This document shows, piece by piece, positions 22,447 to 32,067 of a stretch of 64,000 nucleotides of DNA. The stretch is from Gnetum montanum (Eukaryota > Streptophyta > Gnetopsida > Gnetales > Gnetaceae). Below the pieces are notes generated by a model that did no database searches, was not told the DNA's origin, and saw nothing but the letters and a program-made list of their open reading frames with translations. Location: positions 8,611-72,610 of the forward strand of contig MNCI01016241.1 in assembly GCA_015680685.1 (NCBI GenBank), written 5' to 3'. The stretch's first letter is position 1; each line of letters begins with the position of its first letter. A program made the position numbers and the translations under genes.

Positions 22447-25400
22447 TCAAATGTAGTACGACTTGAGATACAAGTGATTCACTGGGTCGGAAAACTCGTT
22501 GCCATCCATGTCTGCCAGCTTAAAGGCTCCATTCTTGAAGGCTTTAGTGACCAGGTAAAGACCTTCCCAGTTGGCTGAGAATTTGCTCACGTGCTCACAG
22601 ATGGCCTTGAGGATGAGGTCTTCCTTCTGCATTGGCCATCGATGCAGATCTGCATAGTGATTCTACTGCTATTTTCTTTGGTAGTGCTCAATGCATCTCA
22701 ACATCTGTGCACGCTCCTTCTCCACTGAGTTGAGGTTGATGATTCATGACTCGTTGTTCTAGGCTTCACTCATGACATCCGAGAGGTTCATTTGGAGTGA
22801 TGGTATCTACAACTCAAGAGGCAATATAGCTTCAAATCTATAAACAAGACTGTAAGGGGTCTTACTTGTTGTAGTCCTTCACATCATTTGACAGGCCCAC
22901 AGGACGTAGAGGATTTGCTTGTGCCACTACCTCTTGCTATTGTTAAGCATCCTCTTTAACAGGTTGATGATGGACTTATTTGTAGCCTCTGCCTGCCCGT
23001 TTGCCTACAGATAATAAGGGGAAGAAAATGATCGTTTAATACCTAGATTGCTACAGAAGGTTTGGGTTTCCGTACTACTAAACTATGGCCCATTATTGAT
23101 CACAATAGTCATTGGAGGCGCAAACCTTATTACGATGTTGTCAAGGATGAAATGTTAGGTTTGTTGAGATGTTATTTTCCTTAGGGTAATAGCTTCCACC
23201 CACTTGGTAAAATACTCAGTGATGGTGATAATGAAGCTATGTCCTCTGGAGGATTTAGGCATGATAGGCCCTATGAGGTCTAATACCTATCATTTGAAGG
23301 GCCACATGATTTGCATTGGGTGTAGGTCTTTAGGTGAGACGTGTATGAGATTTTCATATCTCTGGCACGTGTCACTTGTCTTAACTTTTGATAGGTAGTC
23401 GAGCTCCATGTGGGGCTAGTAGTACTCTAGGCATCTGATTTTGGCAACCATAGCCCTGGGTGCTATGTGTCCACCACATAGTCCCTCATGAACTTCATTA
23501 ACTACCTTTTGCACCTGCTTGCCACCCACACATGCTAGCAATATCCCATTGTAGGAACATCAGCACTGGCCATTATTTCCCATCAGCACATATTATCGAG
23601 CACGCTTATGGATTGCATCTCTTTGGGAAGATGTTAGTCCACCTTGGCATTCACCATGCTATAGATAAGTTTTAATGTTGGCATACCACTCCTAGGTACC
23701 CACAGCACTGATAGAAGCCATGTGTTCCACCTGAGTGATAGGCTCCATGCATTCTATAATCGAGGTTGGCAAGTTTTCCAAGGAATGTGATGGAATGTTT
23801 AACACAAGGATAGCTAACGCATTTGCCATGGTGTTCTCGTTGCATGGCATGTGTTGCACAACTATGGTTGCAAATTGCATAAGTAGGATTTTTGATAGAT
23901 CGCAATAGGGTTGCAGGTGTGTAGCTTTGCAGGCATAGACCTTAGTGATTTGATTCACGACTAGTTATGAATCTTTGTAGATTACTAGGTGTTGTATGTT
24001 TAGTGCCTAGGCAGTTAAGAAGCCTCTAAGTAGCCCGTCATATTTTGCCACATTGTTGGTACAAGGGAAGGTGAATCGATAAGTGGATGGACACATTTCC
24101 CCATAGGGGAATGTGATTATGGCGACATGACTACCTCCTCACGTAGTTGAGGTGCTGTCAAAGTGTAAGGTGGCTTCGAAATGCGATTGGATGATGTGGA
24201 CATTGCTAACGTATTCGTTCAGGAATTCGGGGTCTATGGTTTCCTAGTCATCGACTGGTGAGGACATGAGTTGGGTTGCTATGTCTTGACCCTTTGTTGA
24301 AGATTGACTTACATAGGGTAAAATGAACTCCATGGTTATTTCCTTCCATCGGGCTATCCTGCTACTTTCGTAAAAGTTGTTAGTTATAGCCTGGAGTATA
24401 TTGCTTTTGCAAATGATGTTGGTTGTATTATAGAACAGGTAATGCTGCCACTTTTTTAGTGCAAACACTAAGGCCAAGCAATTCCTCTCCACTTCGTTGT
24501 ATTTTTCCTCATGTGCTATTAGCGCATGACTCAAATAATACATTGGTATCTCAGAACCATTGTCTCTTTTTCGACATAGCAGTGTCATGACAGATGTGTC
24601 AGAGGTGGCGAGGTAGATAAAGAAGGGTTTATCCCTTTGTGGCTGATGCACAGTCGGGAGGTGTGAAAGTTCCTTCTTTAGTTCATCGAAGGCTTGTTGA
24701 CACTAGGTTGTCCATTCGAAGTTAACTCCCTTCTTCAGAAGATGTTGCATAGGGTGTAACTTATCGATCAACCTTGCTATAAACTTTTGAATGAATTTCA
24801 CTCTACCTTGTAAACCACGTAACTCCTTAAGGTTTGTGGGAGGCGCTAGGTTGATGATGGCCTTGACTTTGTCAAGGTCCACCCGTATTCTAACCTCTGA
24901 TACTACGAACCCTAACATGCATCTAGTTTTCACCCCGAAGATGCACTTCTTAGGGTTGGCGTAAGTCGTGCATTTGGCAGCATTTGAGGACTACCCCTAG
25001 ATCATGTGGGTGATTAGCTACCTCCTTGGACTTGACTGCTATATCATCCACATAGTTATTTAGTGTTTCCAGGATGTAGTTACTGAAAATGTAAGTCATG
25101 GCTTGCTGGTAGGTTGCTCTAGCATTCTTGAGCCCGAAGGGCATCATGGTATAGTAGAAGGTTCCCCATGGAGTCATGAAGGTTGTTGATAGCTGGTGCT
25201 TTGGGTTAATGTGGATTTGGTTGTATCTGGAGAAACCATCCATGAAAGATAGTAGAGCATGGTCAACCTTGCTATCGATGAGCTTATTAATGCTCAGGAA
25301 TGGGAAGTTATCTTTTATTTTTGCAATTTTCAAGTCCCGAAAGTCTATACAGATCCATATTCCTCTCGTTTTCTTCGAAACCATAATGATGTTGGATACC

Positions 25401-25915
25401 CAATCTGAATAGTCAATCACGCGAATGAAACCTGCTTGATATAGCTTTGTGATTTCATCGCTCACGGCTAGTGCAATTTTTGGCTTAACTTTGCTAGCCT
25501 TTTTCTTGACTTCCTTCTTGTGTGGGTCTAGGATGATGTTGTGTTGAATCAGCCATGGATCCAGACCTAGCATGTCATTGTACGACTCTGGGAAGACATT
25601 GATGTTTTCTTGCAGAATCTTGGCTACGTTTTTGTGCATTTGTGTGTCTAGGAGGGAGTTGAGTTTCAATGTTCTCACCTCTCCCTTTGATGTGGTCATA
25701 GGCATCTCAATGAGAGGGTCCTTGATTACATCCCTAGCCTCTAATTTTAGGGCTTGGACCAAATGCTTGGGCCAATCTGAGGATGCTTCTAAGGCTGCTA
25801 TAGTGCTAGTTGTGATCGACCCCCAATCAATCATGTCGGGGTTCAACTTCCTCGCGAGCTTACCTTGTGGCCCTGCTAACATTAAAGTCATGGAAAGGTC
25901 ATGATGGGTTTCCAT
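22447..25915 (-). pseudogene. pol: R4 pol: RT, RNase H, second RNase H, integrase; decayed
   Basis: The gene starts at ATG 25915 (METHHDLSM) and ends at TGA 22449-22447. RT (about 25600-24800) contains 'SYNDMLGLDPWLIQH', 'FSRYNQIHI', 'MMPFGLKNARATYQQAM' and an intact YVDD. RNase H (24651-24244) has 'KPFFIYLATSDTSVM', 'YYLSHALIAHEEKYNEVE', 'CLALVFALKKW'. A second RNase H (about 24190-23700) has an 'LHFD' start and 'VNQITKVYACKATHL'; this additional RNase H is diagnostic of the Tat group. Integrase (23560-22450) ends in 'NWEGLYLVTKAFKNGAFKL'. One frameshift near 24940 and many TAG stops inactivate it. It would have made and inserted the element's DNA. Confidence 0.85.
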
Positions 25916-26671
25916 CTCTTGCTTGACATGCCAACAGAAAATGAAATCCTGGTTAACAGGTGTCTATTGGCAGAGTTTGTGTGTAACGAAATTTTGCAAA
26001 GTAGCGATGAGATGCATCTTGCGAAGCCTGATGATGTAAAGGTTGCAAGTTTGCCAGTTTAGGATCATGGCAATCGCTAAGGCATAAGAGTGCAAAACTG
26101 CTAAAGGTGTAAGATTGCTAATGTAATGTGTGAAGTTGTGAAACTGTCGATGTGAAAATGTCAAGCTGATAGTTTAATGTCATTTCGGACTACCAAGTTA
26201 TGACATGCAAAATAATATTATACGAAACGAGAAACTTCGAGTATGAGAAATACCAAATTGTTAATGTGCAAATACAAACTGCAAACATGAAAACATGAAA
26301 CCACTATAAATTGTGATGTCGCCAATGTGGAAGAAGATACAAAAAATGCCCATGTAAGCATGTGGTGTTGTTAGTTTAATGTCATTGTGGACCACAAATG
26401 TAATAGGTCGAAACTACTAGTTTAGGGTCTTTTTGGACCGTTAGGGGTGCAACTATGCTAGGATTTCTAGTTTAAGGTCTTTTTGGACTGGTCATATTAC
26501 GATTGCTGGGATTGCTAATTTAAGGTCTTTTGGATCCTTAATCAAAAACAAATATATTTTTTGTTTTCAGGAAGGCAAGTAGCTGGCTTGAAGCGTGTCA
26601 AGGCTTTAATGCTAATAGTGATATGATGTCATGGCGAGCATGCTACACTGTAAAGTGCGCTCTGCATTAAT
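25916..26671 (-). repeat. R4 module spacer with 'TTAAACTAG'-type repeats
   Basis: Between the antisense gene and pol lie repeats of '(a)gtttaaggtctttttggac' (minus strand 'gtccaaaaagaccttaaact'), for example around 26370, 26420, 26470 and 26520, plus looser copies down to 26160. The R3 equivalent is 38390-38870. No gene is seen. Confidence 0.65.
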
Positions 26672-26871
26672 TGGAGAGAGAGAGAGGCAAGTTTTCCCAT
26701 CTTTTCCTTACAGCCATAAATTATTGTTAAACCATGGTAATTTTTCCATTTTCACCATAAGAGCACAGAACCCTCATCAGAGCACAAGGTGATTTCGGAG
26801 TGCGAAGCGATTGTGTTAATCGACTAGTAAGGTGAATTTTTATAGCGAAAGGTGTACCTACAAGCAGGACA
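26672..26871 (+). promoter_or_regulatory. Candidate promoter/leader of the R4 antisense gene
   Basis: A (GA)7 tract (26674-26687) and a TATA-like 'ccataaatta' (26714-26723) lie about 150 bp upstream of the ATG at 26872. R3 has the same elements at the same spacing. The strand is opposite to the LTR promoter, so if active it would drive the antisense gene independently. Confidence 0.45.
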
Positions 26872-26981
26872 ATGGATCCTAGGACTCATTTGGCACTTGC
26901 AAAGGTTGAGGAGATGAAGAAGACCTTAGAGCATGCACCACAAGTGCACATTGCTACACGGAAGAGCATATTGTTGACCTA

Positions 26982-27146
26982 GTAAGTTGCTACATCTCCT
27001 TCGCTTCTTTGTTTTGCACTTTTTATTGTCCCGTGCTCTTGTTTTGCATCCTATTTGTTTCATGTTCATTCTTGGATACCTATTTGTTTTGTGGTCACAT
27101 CATTTTAGCCTTTGTATTTCCATTGTCATTATTTTGGTTGTGGTAG
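26982..27146 (+). other. Intron 1 of the R4 antisense gene
   Basis: The donor is GTAAGT and the acceptor TGGTAG, after a pyrimidine-rich stretch with 'tttttattg' and 'ttgtatttcc'. The R3 copy has an intron of nearly equal length (161 against 165 bp) at the same point, with a decayed donor (GTTACT) and an intact TGGTAG acceptor. Both introns lie between homologous exons. Confidence 0.65.
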
Positions 27147-27520
27147 ATGCAAAAACATTACGTCATGGTTGCATGCAAGGCCAATGAAACCGCCACTACC
27201 GTGATTTTCATAACCATGGGGGCTGGGGCTGTTTAAGCTACTTGGTCCTATCATGCCATAACATAAAACCCTTGGGAGGGCTAGGCCATGTATGATGCCG
27301 CAACGTGACACATGTTTTGTTAGAGAATATTGTCAATGTTTTTGTTGCTACGCTAGGCTCATTCGCATGTTCTTGCTATGCTAGGCTTTCATGCCCTTGC
27401 TACACTATGTATGGGTGGAGGGTTATGCTATGCTATATACATGGACTAGTAGACATTGCTATGTTGTGCATGTATTACCTTTAAGTATGATGTTAACATT
27501 TGTTGATCGTGTTGTGCAGG

Positions 27521-27969
27521 GCGGGGCCAATGCCTAGGCTGATCATTTTAGACATTAGAGGGGTCTTGTGCCATGTGAGTAGACCTATGGCCAACGCCCC
27601 TCCTCCCTAGATACATATGGGAGAGCGAGGGGTCTAGTTCAGGGAAGGGGCATGAGATTTCTTGCAGTTCCTTCTTGACCACTTTAATGTGATCGTTTGG
27701 TCTTCCCTAGAGGAAGAGGAGGCATCTGGTATAATAGAAGCCTTGTTTCCTGGGGCAAGTTGGGGAATTTTGAGGTTTTTTACCGATGAGGCAATCATGA
27801 ACAGGCAGGGAGAGGGATTCATCCAACGCTCAACAGGGTTAAGGAATTTAGCCTAGATCTAGGACATGCCCGAATACAGCTGCTACCACCACTACAACAC
27901 ATTGTTCCTTGCATGCTACATGGCGACGTGCTTTTAGAACCCACAGGGGACTGTCTATTATGTTGGCGA
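27521..27969 (+). other. Exon 3 of the R4 antisense gene: FCP1/NIF-like (HAD-fold) segment
   Basis: The translation runs 'PRLIILDIRGVLC' (motif I region), then ~50 residues later 'FLQFLLDHFNVIVWSS' (motif II region, ends VWSS), 'ILRFFTDEAI', and 'YNTLFLACY...NPQGTVYYV'. This is the order in FCP1/NLI-interacting-factor (Pfam NIF) phosphatases: LDxxGxL, a FLxFhhxxFxVxVWSS strand, and NTLLhDDSPxK...NPxxT near the end. The first Asp is kept; Arg stands at the second Asp, and the late Asp pair is replaced in both R3 and R4. If the homology is right, the protein was already catalytically dead in their common ancestor. In-frame stops look like decayed Gln/Trp codons. Confidence 0.55.
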
Positions 27970-30900
27970 GTGAGTTTTGTAGCCTTGCTCCACTATGTTA
28001 TGCAATGCTGGCCATGTTGGCCGAATGCTAATAGTATGTGTTTTTCACCGGGTTCTTTATCAATGATGATGGAGTTCATGACCAATCGGGTCTATTGGCT
28101 ACAACACAACTAGCCTTACAGGAGTTCTCTTCTGCTAAGAACCTGCAGGCAGGTGTGATCTATCAGTGTGAGGGAGAATACCATACCTACCCAAGTAGGT
28201 TTTATGTTCCCTAAAACTAGTTAAGGAGAAGGGTTGGCTAGATGAGGAGTGGGCAGGACCCTTCAAGCCAGTCACTATTGAAGAAGCTATGGCTGAACTC
28301 CCACTCTTCCTGTTACCATACAGACCTGGTGGGTCAAACAATAAGTGTTGCATGCTCAAGTGTTTTTGCAATCCTTGTATTTCTTACATCATCATGTTAA
28401 GCGCATTTTGTGAAAATTTATGTAGGGGTGAAGAAGCCCAAGGAGGTTACGGTGGTAACTTCCAAGACGCAGTGGGAAAACATCTACTTCAAATATGGTG
28501 AAGTAGAAGCGAGCCAGCGTTGGTTAGACCAGGGGGCCTTGGACTCCATGGTCAAGAACATCTAAAAGCAGGGCTTATGGATCTGTTTGTGGCCCCAAAT
28601 CTAAGCATTCCTACCATTGAGATGCTTTCCCTAGTCAACTCCTTCTCTGAGAGGGCGGGTCATTTTCACACACACGTATGGGGCATGCAAGTGGTCATTG
28701 AAATCAATGACCAACTGTTTATGGACATGTTTGGTGTTCCTGCCGATGGCATCCCCATAGGCTCAAAGTGCAAGAAGGAGTTGACCCTTTTGAAGAAGGA
28801 TATCGAGGAGTGGTTGGGACTTGTTAAGGAGCAAAAAGGGCTCCCCATGGATAAGCTTAAGGAAGGCCATGAAGATTTACCTGGTCTTCCGTGCCCATGC
28901 ATTCCCCCAATTACTTACCCAAGGGAAGGTCCTGGGGCTCAAGAAGGCCTAGATAATGTGAGAGGTTATGGAAGAAGGGGTCCATTACAACTAGGCCAAC
29001 TTCCTATGTAAGGGATTATAGGCTGAGATTTTGGGACTCTGTGAAAAAAGGGAGTCCTGCTCCAACATACACTATGCCTTCTACATAGGTTGCTTGAAGC
29101 GCTTTGCAGAGTTCTTGGTGGTTCAAGAGGATGGAGTTTGGGCCTTGGGAAATGGAAACCAGATTTCCAAGCCATGGATTCAACAAATCCTTTGGAGCAC
29201 ATGAGCCCACATTTCCCCAAAAGTGGTTGGGGAGTCATTGTTTGTAATGAACAAAGGTCTAGTGGCTCACAACGTTCGTGGCTAGGACAGCGTCGGAGAG
29301 ACTCCCCTTGCTATAGCCGATAGTGTGATGCGAGGGAAGCATCTCATAGCTAAGACTATGCCCAAGGAGTTGTGAAGGAAGAGACCTTCTCCAGCTAGGA
29401 AAACCCTTCATGTAGAGGAAGAGGAGGGATGAGGACTATGGCTTAAGCTATAGAGGACACAACCCCCCATTGGTAAATGCTTTTGTGTAATGCTTACTTT
29501 GCTATTATTTGCTATGCTATGCCACACTAGGTGATGTAGCATAGCGTAGCATCTACTTTGAGCTAATTTGTTTTAGACTAATGTAAACATGCTTTTTTGC
29601 TAGCAATGGAAGAGGAAGAAGAAGAAAAAGGCGATGAATAAGTGTCAACCCTTAAGATGAGGGTGATGAATGATGATATTGAGGCCCTAGTTTTGGGGGA
29701 AAGGGCCCAGGTCAAGAATAAGGGAGCTCCTATCTCTAGGGTAGGGGCTCTTGTCATTAGGGTGCCTCCTCCTACCAACGAAGAAGCATCTCCCTTGAAT
29801 AAAAAAGATGCTGGGCTCCTGAAAGGAAAGGCACTAGTGCATGTGGAAAGGGCTAATATGGACTTGGCAGGGCCTTCCACCAAAGCTACCGCCATTGTCT
29901 TGCATCAGCAAGAAGAAAGATCGTAGCTGGATGCTGGTGATTTTGGTGATACATTTGCCTTATTGTAGTCCATTTTGGTCATTGCTAATGTGCTTAGTCA
30001 TGTAACAGGTGCTACTGCTAATGCTGTAGGACCCCCTCTGATCCGTGCAGAGTCATGGGCTGAGATCCCTGACAAGTTTGTATTCGTGTAGGGACTTGTT
30101 GACAACATGATCAGACACCTTTAGCAGGTGGACGCTAATGCAGGACATAGTTGTTACGCTCTCTATGTCAAGGCATCCTCTAGGATCAAATGGGACCTGG
30201 CACAACCTATGAAAGTTGGCACCATTCCGACACTCTCAGTTGATGTGATTGAGGTATCTCATCACACATTCTATGAGGCTTATGAGTGCATCTTGCACTT
30301 GGCATGGTCCCTATGGGAGTATAAGCACATCAACAAGGACCTATGGAAATGGGTCCAAAGGGCTAAGCAAGGAGAGGCCAACCTAGTCACTGAGGTGGAT
30401 GATCTTAGGTCAAGGAACGAGTTCCTTGTAAACCGTGACCCTACTGCTGAGGATTGGCATAAGGCTGTAGACAACTAAGCTAGATTTTAGACTGTCAGAC
30501 ATTAGAACATTGAATCCACTTGTGAGATAGTTGAATAGCAGATGTAGATGGACTTGCTAGCCCAGAACTGTCAAGACATGAATGATATCAGGGCCAAGGT
30601 TTTCGAATGGGGGCAAACCCAGAGAAACCACAAACATGTGTACAAGTTGGAGAATGACACCCATCGAAAACTATACAAAGATGCTGCTGTGGAGGCATTC
30701 ACATATGAAGCATTCATGAATTCCATCAATAGTTCTGAGGCCTACACTTGGTTCAAAGACCAGGTGAATGTTATGGAATCTCCTGACTTGAAAGTGGACC
30801 TTCCTATACAAGAGACTGCAACCGCCTCCCTTTCCCTGGGACCTCTAATATGGATGACCATGGAAAGGGAGAGAGCCACTATTGCGAATGCTGAACCTAG

Positions 30901-31017
30901 TAATAGACGTTGGATGAACATCATGACAGAGGAGGGCTAGCATCGCCTCAGGCTCATTCTAGACCAGATACCCTTTGAGACTAACGCAGGCCCCTCTCAA
31001 GTTAGTCGCTTTGGTGT

Positions 31018-31086
31018 GTAAATGCTCATGCTATGTTATAGCTTGCGTTTGTTGTCTTAACTAATTATTTCATTTCTATGATGTAG
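31018..31086 (+). other. Last intron of the R4 antisense gene
   Basis: It runs from GTAAATGCTC to TGATGTAG and is 69 bp long. The R5 copy has an intron at the equivalent place, 61377-61455 (GTAATTCATG...TTGTAG, 79 bp). In both cases the exon that follows encodes the acidic C-terminal tail. Confidence 0.6.
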
Positions 31087-31227
31087 GATCCATATGGGGG
31101 TGCAATTCCTGTAGAGGGAGGGAATGAAGAATCGGCACCGGTAGAAGGCAACGTAGGGGAGGATGATGCACAAGCAAATGAAGCAAAGGTGAGCAGTGAA
31201 GATGATGCAAATAGAGACAACCCATGA

Positions 31228-32067
31228 TAGCATAGGATTTTTTTTTTGAAATTTTTGAAGTTTTGAAATTTTGCAAACATTTTAATTTTGAAATTTTTGC
31301 AAACATTGTGAATAAGAGAAAGTTTTGAATAAAATGAAACACTTCAGAAAAGAAACTAATTTTTGCGTTAACTTGTGTATTGTGTAAAGTTTTCATGTTT
31401 TCATATGCTAGTTTTAGGCCATTTCAGGCCATTGCTAATTTTAGGTCGTTTTGGGCCATTACGTAACATGCCAAAAGGATTATATGTTAACAAAGTGAAA
31501 AGAAACAATGCTAGTTTAAGGCCACTTCGGGCCATTACCAAGAGAGATAGTACATTAGTAAAGAAAAAAGCGATGATGCTAGTTTTAGGCCATTTCGGGC
31601 AGCATGCCAGAAGGGTGGTATGTTAAGAAAGCAGAAAGCAACAATACTAGTTTTAGGCCATTTCAGGACATAGCGTAGCATGCCAAAAGGATGACATGTT
31701 AAGAAAGCAAAAAACAACAGTGCTAGTTTTAGGCCATTTCGGGCCATAACATAGCATGCCAAAAGGTCGGAATGTTAACAAAGAAAAAAACAACTATGCT
31801 AGTTTTAGGTCATTTTGGGCCATAGCATAGCATGCCAAAAGGTCAACATGTTAATAAAGAAAAAAACAATGATGCTAGTTTTAGGCCATTTAGGGCCATA
31901 GTGTAGCATGCCAAAAGGTCGGCATGTTAACAAAGCAAAAAACAATGATGCTAGTTTTATGCCATTCCGGGCTATAACGTAGCATGTCAGAAGGCTAGCA
32001 TGTTAACAAAGCAAAGAAGTGGCGAATGTACAAGGGGATGGAAACTGGGTAGGAAGTAGTAGGGTTG
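31228..32067 (-). repeat. R4 module spacer: long 'GCTAGTTTTAGGCCATTT' array
   Basis: About ten units of 55-60 bp (31400-32010) each contain 'gctagttttaggccatttcgggccat' and 'agcatgccaaaagg', followed by 'atgttaacaaagcaaaaaac'. The minus-strand core is 'ggcctaaaactag', the same motif as in the R3 spacer (14325-14640). The array lies between the gag-protease end and the antisense-gene tail. No gene is seen. Confidence 0.8.

Larger units (their letters stand above)
26872..31227 (+). pseudogene. R4 antisense intron-bearing gene, best-preserved copy
   Basis: The gene runs from ATG 26872 to TGA 31225-31227, opposite to R4 gag and pol. Exon model: 26872-26981; 27147-~27310; 27521-27969 (FCP1/NIF-like); 28052-28340; 28426-29472; 29604-31017; 31087-31227. 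Introns: 26982-27146 (GTAAGT..GTAG), ~27311-27520 (..TGCAG), 27970-28051 (GTGAGT), 28341-28425 (..GTAG), 29473-29603 (GTAAAT..CTAG), 31018-31086 (GTAAAT..GTAG). Exon 5 holds 'VVIEINDQLFMDMFGVPADG' (28690-28750) and 'YIGCLKRFAEFLVVQEDGVW' (about 29080-29140). Exon 6 is helical, with a 116-codon open frame at 30128-30478 and a 130-codon one at 30548-30940. The last exon is an acidic tail ending NRDNP. Several stops remain. I know of no canonical retrotransposon protein like it. Confidence 0.7.

Noticed and set aside
25176-25904. Plus-strand frames of 78-110 codons opposite R4 pol
   Set aside because: They are shadows of the RT region on the minus strand; the same shadow appears opposite R3 pol (39327-38926).
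26674-26687. (GA)n tract as a polypurine tract marking another LTR
   Set aside because: No LTR start follows it, and the true polypurine tract of R4 is at 21124-21137; the tract instead precedes the antisense gene.
30128-30940. Open frames here as part of a host gene disrupted by retrotransposons
   Set aside because: The same exons occur in R3 and R5 within element boundaries set by LTRs and target duplications, so the gene travels with the element.
31400-32010. 55-60-bp repeat array as a satellite or centromeric repeat
   Set aside because: It is short, sits inside R4 between two modules, and has homologues in R3 and R5 at the same place, so it belongs to the element.
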